A program made the translations under genes and the position numbers. A DNA stretch of 5,818 nucleotides from Flavobacteriales bacterium (GTDB lineage: Bacteria; Bacteroidota; Bacteroidia; Flavobacteriales_G; Salibacteraceae). Below the pieces are notes generated by a model that saw nothing but the letters and a program-made list of their open reading frames with translations, did no database searches and was not told the origin of the DNA. Position 1 is the stretch's first letter. Each line of letters opens with the position of its first letter. Positions 1-4,618 of the stretch are shown piece after piece. Location of the stretch: contig DNTB01000084.1 of NCBI GenBank assembly GCA_003499525.1, positions 1 to 5,818 on the forward strand, given 5' to 3'.

Positions 1-25
1 TTGATTAATCCATAGTTATCGGGGG
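1..25. repeat. 25-bp direct repeat, copy 1
   Basis: Positions 1-25 match 832-856 in the same orientation at 23 of 25 positions. The differences are at 9 (T versus G at 840) and 21 (G versus A at 852). Read on the minus strand in the frame of the partial gene, the repeat encodes PDNYGLIK, and both differences are silent (GGA/GGC and CCC/CCT). The repeat touches the window edge and may extend further left. Confidence 0.8.
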
Positions 26-236
26 TTCTTCTTATCAGCTTCTCGGATTGGTTGTCGTTGTATAAATCCAGATTGTGTCTCACGGGTGGAACAGAGCTTT
101 TCTTCAACTCGATCTTCAGCGTTGCTCGCATTCTGTCAAGTCCTTCTAACTTGATTCCGCCCAATACCGTCAGTTTTAAGAGTTCGTGCTCGTAAATGAG
201 GGATTCGGGGTTGGTTGCATTCAGCGTTTTAGGCAT
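1..236 (-). CDS. N-terminal fragment of an uncharacterised protein, cut by the left window edge
   Basis: An open frame starts at the ATG at 236-234 and runs off the window with no stop, giving 78 residues (begins MPKTLNATNPESLIYEHEL). It contains the segments LKLTVLGGIKLEGLDRM and VRHNLDLYNDNQ. The frame looks genuinely coding: it lies 35 bp behind a good TAnnTTTG motif, and a 25-bp repeat of its last visible part differs only at two synonymous third positions. The sequence faintly recalls N-termini of Bacteroidota primase- or Toprim-type replication proteins. That is memory-based and weak, and no catalytic motif falls inside the visible part. The gene is divergent from the XRE regulator gene, so it may be that regulator's target. 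The end of the visible sequence (after EKLIRR) coincides with the repeated PDNYGLIK segment, so the gene could itself be disrupted there; the missing left flank would decide this. Confidence 0.6.
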   Translation of the reverse strand, partial: MPKTLNATNPESLIYEHELLKLTVLGGIKLEGLDRMRATLKIELKKSSVPPVRHNLDLYNDNQSEKLIRRTPDNYGLI

Positions 237-270
237 TGTTGAAAAGAATAAATCTGTCAAACATCTTTGG

Positions 271-305
271 CAAATGTAGAAGATAGTTTTCAATCAAGCT
301 CCAAA
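271..305 (-). promoter_or_regulatory. Candidate Bacteroidota promoter for the leftward partial gene
   Basis: On the minus strand TACATTTG (278-271) fits the Bacteroidota -7 consensus TAnnTTTG. A TTTG (305-302) lies 23 bp upstream as the -33 element, at the long end of the usual spacing. The -7 element ends 34 bp before the ATG at 236. The match is by motif only. Confidence 0.5.
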
Positions 306-316
306 TGAGTGCGCCT

Positions 317-343
317 TTTGTCAAATACCTTTAGCTAAATTTG
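317..343 (+). promoter_or_regulatory. Candidate Bacteroidota promoter for the XRE regulator gene
   Basis: TAAATTTG at 336-343 fits the -7 consensus TAnnTTTG exactly. A TTTG at 317-320 precedes it, but with only 15 bp between, shorter than the usual 17-23. The -7 box ends 36 bp before the ATG at 380. It lies face to face with the leftward promoter (elements at 271-305), so one DNA-bound repressor could cover both. Confidence 0.4.
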
Positions 344-379
344 CTCAAAACCTTTGTAATCCCTTGACTTTAGGTAAGT

Positions 380-715
380 ATGTTACACATCGGAGAACGC
401 ATCACACAGCTTAGAAAACAGCACCATCTGTCTCAGGAAGAACTGGCCAAACGTGCCCAGGTATCCCGTACCATTATTGGCAATTACGAACGCAATACGA
501 ATACCCCTTCCATAGAGGTATTGGTAAAACTCGCTCGGGTATTCAATGTAACTGTGGATTACCTCATTGGGGAAGGCCAACTTTCATCTTTAAATAAAGA
601 CACCATCAAACGCATTGAGGACATCGAAAACCTCTCCGAAGAAAACAAAAACTTCGTCCTCAAAATGATCGATATGGCCATCCAAAACTTTAAAACCAAA
701 CAGGCTTTTGGGTGA
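380..715 (+). CDS. XRE-family helix-turn-helix transcriptional regulator
   Basis: A 111-residue protein with a Cro/C1-type HTH domain at about residues 5-60. The Q-L-R-K helix 1, LSQEELAKRAQVSRTIIGNYER around the recognition helix, the following TPS and the closing DYLIGE are all classic for this family. Residues 70-111 form a short charged helical tail ending FKTKQAFG, a tail often seen in Bacteroidota members of this group, where it probably dimerises. Such proteins bind operator DNA, usually repressing their own and a divergent promoter. Here the divergent partner is the partial gene at 1-236, and the 143-bp gap carries candidate promoters for both. No clear Shine-Dalgarno precedes the ATG, which is normal for the phylum. 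The target and inducer cannot be told. There is no sign of frameshift or truncation. Confidence 0.93.
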   Translation: MLHIGERITQLRKQHHLSQEELAKRAQVSRTIIGNYERNTNTPSIEVLVKLARVFNVTVDYLIGEGQLSSLNKDTIKRIEDIENLSEENKNFVLKMIDMAIQNFKTKQAFG

Positions 716-831
716 ACCTATGGCTTCCCGGAACGCGATCCAATCGCGCACCAGCAGGGGAGTTTGATCCGTGCTGTGGTCGTTGAAATGATAAAGCCGG
801 TTGTTCCAAGCAAAAAATGTTGAATTTGTAC

Positions 832-856
832 TTGATTAAGCCATAGTTATCAGGGG
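832..856. repeat. 25-bp direct repeat, copy 2
   Basis: Same-orientation copy of positions 1-25 with two differences (840 and 852). The minus-strand reading PDNYGLIK is preserved and continues as YKFNIF, with a stop codon upstream (TAA a few codons before). Together the two copies bracket the partial gene's start and the XRE gene. Confidence 0.8.
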
Positions 857-877
857 AGAAGTGCGGTTACGCGATTA

Positions 878-895
878 TCCCGAAAGATTTCGGGA
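878..895. repeat. 18-bp palindrome TCCCGAAAGATTTCGGGA
   Basis: The arms TCCCGAAA (878-885) and TTTCGGGA (888-895) are perfect inverted repeats around GA. CCCGAAA/TTTCGGG palindromes are common small intergenic repeats in Bacteroidota genomes. It lies about 100 bp beyond the stop of the leftward lipoprotein gene. No T-tract follows on either strand, so a rho-independent terminator is not supported. Confidence 0.65.
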
Positions 896-898
896 CGC

Positions 899-1013
899 GC
901 ACCAGCGCATTATGTGGTTATTCGTGCGTGAGCGTGGGGTAGCGGAGGCATTATTAGTTATTCGTGCGTGAGCGGAGGGCACCAGCTTATTATTAGTTAT
1001 TCGCTCTTGAGCG
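899..1013. repeat. Three imperfect ~40-bp tandem repeats
   Basis: The core GTTATTCGTGCGTGAGCG occurs at 917-934 and 957-974. A variant, GTTATTCGCTCTTGAGCG, is at 996-1013. Start-to-start distances are 40 and 39 bp. Copies 1 and 3 are preceded by GCACCAGC (899-906 and 979-986); copies 2 and 3 by TTATTA. The third copy overlaps the end of the lipoprotein gene and supplies its stop codon (997-999) and last residues. Confidence 0.75.
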
Positions 1014-1518
1014 GGGGAATTAGTAAGGTTTTGGGAAGTAATTCAAAATCAATTACCACACCATTAAACTCAATTTTATTAATAATATAGTATTTACTCC
1101 CTCCTGAATATTTCCCAACCACACCATAAAGACTAGTATACAATAGTTTGAATGGATAAACAATCTCTAAACTTGTATCCGCCAAAGTAATGTAATATAC
1201 AGGTACATTTTCCCCACCAATTTCAAATTCATCTATGGCGCTGGTCTCGAAATACGTACCATTAATACTAAATCGACTTGACTTTTCAAGCTCGCTATTT
1301 ATTCGCTTAAAATCTACAGGAGGCTCATAAACCCTCAAAGAATCAAAACAAACAGTGTCAATAATCGTATTTGTATAGGATAATTTCCCATTACTTAGTT
1401 CATATACATCCCAGGATTCGATTCTACTAGTACATGGAGTCTTCTGTACACATCCCAAAAGAGAATTCATAACCCAAAAACATACCAATATATTTTGATA
1501 TTTAATGCTGCAACCCAT
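997..1518 (-). CDS. Small lipoprotein, candidate immunity protein of the left Rhs tip
   Basis: A 173-residue protein with a type II signal peptide: the hydrophobic stretch ILVCFWVMNSLLGC (residues 10-23) ends in a lipobox with Cys-23 as the lipidation site. The mature part (about 150 residues) is rich in beta-prone segments (VPVYYITLADTSLEIVYPF) and has no family I recognise. No acidic surface-export signal follows the cysteine, so the protein probably stays anchored facing the periplasm (inference). The ATG at 1518 overlaps the Rhs stop (1502) by 17 bp. A TTG at 1488 is an alternative start but would lose the lysine of the n-region. The position directly behind an Rhs tip, repeated for the second pair at 4619-5818, is the main reason to suggest immunity. 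The gene is AT-rich like the Rhs tip. Its last residues (KSE) lie in the tandem repeat copy at 996-1013, so the C-terminus may have been altered. Confidence 0.75.
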   Translation of the reverse strand: MGCSIKYQNILVCFWVMNSLLGCVQKTPCTSRIESWDVYELSNGKLSYTNTIIDTVCFDSLRVYEPPVDFKRINSELEKSSRFSINGTYFETSAIDEFEIGGENVPVYYITLADTSLEIVYPFKLLYTSLYGVVGKYSGGSKYYIINKIEFNGVVIDFELLPKTLLIPPLKSE

Positions 1519-3442
1519 ACATTAACATATTATTTAAATCATCTAAAGATTGCCCTGTTTGTCCATAACGGATATGAATATTTTCTCTTGCGTTCAATAA
1601 TATACTAAAACCAATTTCACCAAAAGTAGTTGTCCTCAGAGGCATCCAATGATTACTATTTTCGGCAGTAGAAATATTTCCAAATACAGGATGTAAATTA
1701 AACCTCCCTTGCCTATATAACATATACTTACTCTCAATATAAGTGCCGTGATAAGTAGCCTCATGCGCCCAATTTCTTACTCTATTTAAAATCGCAAGTG
1801 GCTCTGGAACGTTAGTCCCGTCTGGATTTCCATATAGAGTAATTTTCAATCTACCGTCTTTTCCAATTTCATTAAAAGTATAACCTTCATCAACCCACAT
1901 TCCTGGATTATATCCTTTTGGCAAGGTTCCAGTAAAAGAAACATCCACACCTTCATTATGAAGAGCCCCGTTTTTATTAACATTAATATTCAAATCCGTG
2001 TTAAAGACACCTTGCAAACAAAACCCTTCCTGAGCCCTATCCCTTATGTATTTCTCTCCCTCTGATGTCCCAGCAAATTCTTCAAAAGCCTTTATTTGAA
2101 GTTCATTTTTGTAGGTATCATCCTCATTTTTAGCATACAATTCATCTACATTAATGCTATCCCCGAGAGGATCACTAAACCAAATCGGATTATTCGCAAA
2201 CGTGGCGTATTGACTAATCGAAGGATTCGGTTTTGGGTCTAGATTCCACCTTTTCCCCAGTCTCGGATCGTATTCCCAAAACTGTGCAGTGTAGTGGTTT
2301 CCGGCCCCTTTCAGTTCATCAGTACGTTCTTGCCCGTTAAACCCATACCTATACCCGGTGTTTTCTGCGGTTTGGTACGTGCCTCGGTTCACTATCTTGA
2401 TGCCATAGCCTTCGAACAGTTTTATGTCGTACTTCAATTGTTTGATCTTAACATATGACGGATAGAAAGAGAAGTTATTCTGTGGGTCAAACTCTATAAC
2501 CAAACGGTAGCCGAGATCAGGATCAACATTCAACAAATGTACAGACATGTTTACCGCATGCCATATATCACCTTCGTTATAGGAAGTCTGGTTGTTTTCT
2601 ATTACACTTATTATCGCCGGATCCACATAGTGATTGCCTTGAGCATCGGTGACATATATTTTCAAACTGCCCGGTTTAATGTCGTACGATGCAATGGAAA
2701 AACTAATGTCCGTTTCATAAGCTCCTTCTGGAATTCCTTTACCTCGAAGACTTGAAGGCATATTAACCCCGCCTAATTCGTAATTCTTTCCTAGCTTAAT
2801 CATGCCCCTTACTCGATTAAAAAACAATAAGCTCCCTATGGGGTTCGCAGCAAAACCTGTAAATTTTAAACTGGTTTCAGCAGGATCGGAATTGCTTTCC
2901 ACAACAATATGTGGATGAACCGAAGTTGATGATGATGCATATGATAAGTTACAACAATCATTATCGTTATTATTTGGATCTCTACTACCTTGGATAAGAA
3001 ATGGTTCTGAAGGATAGGCTCCCCGAGCAAAATAACAGTGAGAGATGTAGTCCGGGTCAATACTTGGATTTAGCATATACCCCCAGCCTAGAGGGTTGTA
3101 CTTATTATATACTCCATTTGGCCCAACAGTCCAAGTTGCATGTGTCCCGAAATGATGATCGAAGGTATAAGAATCACCAACACCACCGTCTTCGTCATTA
3201 ATTGGTTGTCGATTGTAAATCGGGTTGTCGAAATCCGTTACTTCCACATACCCGTACTGATAGTCTATTTCGTGCTCTTTACTCTCCGAACGGTGTGCGA
3301 TCTCCATCCCGAACGGATAATAATCCGCGTAGCTCAGCACGTCGGCATCGTAAGTACGCGGAAGTTCATCCACTGCCGGTGTTGCTTTTTTTCTATCGGT
3401 AAGCACCGTACTCACATTTCCGAGATGATCTTTGAGTTCCAT
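1502..3442 (-). CDS. 5'-truncated Rhs-repeat protein with a polymorphic C-terminal tip
   Basis: 646 residues from the first ATG. Residues 2-10 (ELKDHLGNV) and 33-46 (ADVLSYADYYPFGM) are late Rhs-core phrases that in full-length proteins follow many hundreds of residues of YD/Rhs repeats; all of those are missing. An in-frame TAA (3451-3449) sits three codons upstream, inside a 45-bp repeat, so the reading frame cannot extend further. Residues about 50-360 are an insertion, beta-rich from about 190 to 345, resembling a carbohydrate-binding or other beta-sandwich module. The core resumes with YRYGFNGQE (364-372), YDPRLGKRWNLDP (391-403) and NNPIWFSDPLGD (417-428). The tip, residues 428-646, is unique; it includes HEATYH (560-565), a possible HExxxH metal site. 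It is followed by a lipoprotein gene, overlapping by 17 bp. In intact Rhs proteins the core cage holds the tip toxin; here a cage is absent. It is likely an orphan cassette or pseudogene, and whether it is expressed is unknown. Confidence 0.88.
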   Translation of the reverse strand: MELKDHLGNVSTVLTDRKKATPAVDELPRTYDADVLSYADYYPFGMEIAHRSESKEHEIDYQYGYVEVTDFDNPIYNRQPINDEDGGVGDSYTFDHHFGTHATWTVGPNGVYNKYNPLGWGYMLNPSIDPDYISHCYFARGAYPSEPFLIQGSRDPNNNDNDCCNLSYASSSTSVHPHIVVESNSDPAETSLKFTGFAANPIGSLLFFNRVRGMIKLGKNYELGGVNMPSSLRGKGIPEGAYETDISFSIASYDIKPGSLKIYVTDAQGNHYVDPAIISVIENNQTSYNEGDIWHAVNMSVHLLNVDPDLGYRLVIEFDPQNNFSFYPSYVKIKQLKYDIKLFEGYGIKIVNRGTYQTAENTGYRYGFNGQERTDELKGAGNHYTAQFWEYDPRLGKRWNLDPKPNPSISQYATFANNPIWFSDPLGDSINVDELYAKNEDDTYKNELQIKAFEEFAGTSEGEKYIRDRAQEGFCLQGVFNTDLNINVNKNGALHNEGVDVSFTGTLPKGYNPGMWVDEGYTFNEIGKDGRLKITLYGNPDGTNVPEPLAILNRVRNWAHEATYHGTYIESKYMLYRQGRFNLHPVFGNISTAENSNHWMPLRTTTFGEIGFSILLNARENIHIRYGQTGQSLDDLNNMLMYGLQH

Positions 3443-3448
3443 GCGGGT

Positions 3449-3493
3449 TTAGTCACGGATTTAGTCACGGATCTGGAGATCCGCGCCAACGGG
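3449..3493. repeat. 45-bp direct repeat, copy 1
   Basis: Identical over 45 bp to 3503-3547, with 9 bp between the copies. Each copy contains TTAGTCACGGAT twice in tandem, followed by the palindrome CGGATCTGGAGATCCG (3468-3483 here) and GCGCCAACGGG. It abuts the truncated Rhs gene, and its first three bases give the in-frame TAA that ends the upstream reading frame. It resembles dispersed intergenic repeats seen in flavobacterial genomes (recollection, not checked). Confidence 0.95.
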
Positions 3494-3502
3494 AGCAGGG
3501 CG

Positions 3503-3547
3503 TTAGTCACGGATTTAGTCACGGATCTGGAGATCCGCGCCAACGGG
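3503..3547. repeat. 45-bp direct repeat, copy 2
   Basis: Perfect second copy of the 45-bp unit, same orientation, period 54 bp. It is followed immediately, at 3548, by the left arm of the long inverted repeat, so it marks the boundary between two repeat types. Confidence 0.95.
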
Positions 3548-3601
3548 TTCTCTCTTTTTTCCTTTGCCCCATTCCGCTTGGATTTAGACGGATTTTAAGG
3601 G
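3548..3601. repeat. Left arm of a long imperfect inverted repeat
   Basis: The reverse complement of 3548-3577 begins GCGGAATGGGGCAAAGG and continues A-rich to GAGAGAA. It matches 4444-4475 (GCGGATTGGGGCAAAAGG, then GAGAGAGAA) with one substitution and small indels. A second block, TTTTAAGGG (3593-3601), pairs with CCCTTAAAA (4420-4428). The gap between the blocks is 15 bp in both arms, so the two arms share one layout over about 55 bp. Confidence 0.7.
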
Positions 3602-4419
3602 CGGTTTTGGTGGTGTTTTTCGGTTGGTGTTTTAGGGTTTTGGTTTGGTGTTTTTCTCTTTGGTTTTGGGCTTGGTTTCAGGTCGGTTTTGGGGCTTTTT
3701 TTCTCTTAATTTCTCTTTCTTGGCGGCTGTGGTCTAAGGGTCTGTTTTATTCGCTCATTTTTGACTTTTAAGGCTGTTTTGGACGGCTTTGGTTTTTGGC
3801 TCTTATCGGCTCTGATTTGCTTGTTTTGGTCGGTCGGTTTCGGGCTTTTTTGCTCTAATCACTTCTTAAATTCTCGCTGCTCCGCAGCAATTTTTTTGGG
3901 GGCTTTTTTTCATTCTTGCGAAGCAAGAAAAGGGGGCTTTTTACACCGCTTTGCGGTGTGCTATTTTCATTCCGCCAAAGGCGGAAAAGGGGGCTTTTTT
4001 TAACCGCATTTGGCGGTTGGGGGCTTTTTCTCTTTTCTTTTTTGTCCTGCTTCGCAGTCCAATTTTTGGGGGCTTTTTTTCGGGCTTTCGCCCGATTTGA
4101 TTTTGATTTTTAGAAGTGGTTGTTTTCGGTTCTTGCTCGGCTCAAATTCAGTCGGTCGGTTTCGGTTTTTAGGTCGGTTGGTCGGCTCTTAAATTTCGGC
4201 TGTCGGTCGGTTCGTTTTGCTCGCCCTATTTTTGGTTTTTTAGGTGGTTTTCGTCCTTCGGTTTCGGCTTTCCATTTTTGGACTTTTCAGGACTATTTTT
4301 TGACTGTTTCGGGTCTTTTTCGGTTCAGTTTTTAGCGGTTCAGTTTTTCGGTTTCTCTCGGCTCGGTTCGGCTTCTTTTTCGGGGGCTTTTTTCGGCTTT
4401 TTTTGGTGCTTTTGTTCCA
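3602..4419. other. A-poor, T/G-rich non-coding stretch between inverted-repeat arms
   Basis: There is no convincing gene on either strand. The plus strand is dominated by T and G; only 4 of 120 bases in 3601-3720 are A. Words such as TTTTCGG, GGTCGGT and GGTTTTGG recur throughout. Open frames of 60-115 codons on the plus strand give low-complexity Phe/Gly/Leu/Ser/Arg peptides, explained by the composition. The middle (3876-4094) holds a hairpin series listed separately. Candidate explanations are the interior of a non-autonomous element, an untranslated structured RNA, or decayed repeat DNA. Confidence 0.6.
3876..4094. repeat. Array of seven short hairpins spaced by GGGGGC-T(5-7) words
   Basis: Perfect stem-loops lie at 3876-3888 (GCTGC/GCAGC), 3913-3929 (TTCTTGC/GCAAGAA), 3943-3959 (ACACCGC/GCGGTGT), 3970-3986 (TTCCGCC/GGCGGAA), 4002-4018 (AACCGC/GCGGTT), 4047-4057 (CTGC/GCAG) and 4081-4094 (CGGGC/GCCCG). 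Four of them are exactly 17 bp long, three with 7-bp stems and 3-base loops. GGGGGC followed by 5-7 T occurs at 3898, 3932, 3989, 4019 and 4068, separating all neighbours except the third and fourth hairpins; another copy stands alone at 4382. The stem sequences differ while the structure recurs. Read on the minus strand, the last hairpin has a GAAA tetraloop. The function is unknown. Confidence 0.8.
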
Positions 4420-4475
4420 CCCTTAAAACACGCTGTAATTTAGGCGGATTGGGGCAAAAGGAAAAAGAGAGAGAA
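4420..4475. repeat. Right arm of a long imperfect inverted repeat
   Basis: Partner of 3548-3601: the block CCCTTAAAA (4420-4428), a 15-bp spacer, then GCGGATTGGGGCAAAAGG continuing purine-rich to 4475. The arms enclose about 818 bp. No target-site duplication is evident next to the arms. Confidence 0.7.
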
Positions 4476-4584
4476 AAAGGGCAGAAAGCAAAGAGCCACA
4501 AGGGTTTAAGGGAAAAATACAGATTGTGGAAAACTTTTTTGGATTGCAGGGGCAGGAGAGAGAAAAACGGACGGAAAAGGGCAG
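4476..4584. other. Purine-rich tract with a degenerate internal repeat
   Basis: The plus strand switches near 4440 from T/G-rich to A/G-rich; about 50 of 60 bases in 4441-4500 are purines. GGCAGAAA occurs at 4480-4487 and again at 4580-4587, each at the end of a purine-rich run that begins GGATTG (4446 and 4542). This looks like a degenerate duplication of about 95-100 bp spacing. No gene is seen. Confidence 0.45.
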
Positions 4585-4611
4585 AAAAAAGCCCCGAACT
4601 TGTCGGGGCTT
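4585..4611 (-). terminator. Rho-independent terminator of the right Rhs/lipoprotein operon
   Basis: On the minus strand, a perfect 9-bp stem (AAGCCCCGA, 4611-4603, with TCGGGGCTT, 4597-4589) closes a 5-base loop and runs directly into six T (4590-4585). It starts 8 bp beyond the stop codon of the lipoprotein gene at 4619, the ideal place. On the plus strand the hairpin is followed by a weaker T run (4616-4620), so some bidirectional activity is possible. Confidence 0.9.
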
Positions 4612-4618
4612 ATGATTT

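Larger units (their letters stand above)
716..996. other. Intergenic debris between regulator and lipoprotein genes
   Basis: No intact gene is visible. On the minus strand two overlapping frames look protein-like. One (about 857-680) contains PDNYGLIKYKFNIF, repeating the end of the partial gene at 1-25. The other (835 down to about 716) reads FAWNNRLYHFNDH and then LLVRDWIAFREAIG. Neither has a start codon or a recognisable domain, and the second continues only as antisense of the regulator gene. The segment also holds two copies of CGCGCACCAGC (745-755 and 896-906), an 18-bp palindrome and tandem repeats. This is best read as remnants of former genes or mobile DNA. Confidence 0.5.

Noticed and set aside
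590..835. Minus-strand gene of about 81 codons overlapping the XRE gene
   Set aside because: It lacks a start codon, and more than half of it is antisense to the well-supported XRE gene. Only the outer part is mentioned, as possible debris.
878..895. Intrinsic terminator for the left lipoprotein gene
   Set aside because: The palindrome has no following T run on either strand and lies about 100 bp beyond the stop.
3140..3598. Plus-strand open frame of 152 codons opposite the Rhs gene and the 45-bp repeats
   Set aside because: It is antisense to strong Rhs-core coding sequence, contains the repeat-encoded doubled VTDLVTDLEIRANG peptide, and has no domain or plausible start signal.
3876..4094. 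CRISPR array
   Set aside because: There is no constant repeat of 24-40 bp with unique spacers of uniform size. The constant word is only about 12 bp, the intervals are 30-57 bp, and the variable parts are palindromes. No cas gene is visible.
3548..4475. Insertion sequence with its own transposase
   Set aside because: There is no transposase frame on either strand between the inverted arms, and no target-site duplication next to them. Only a non-autonomous element could be proposed.
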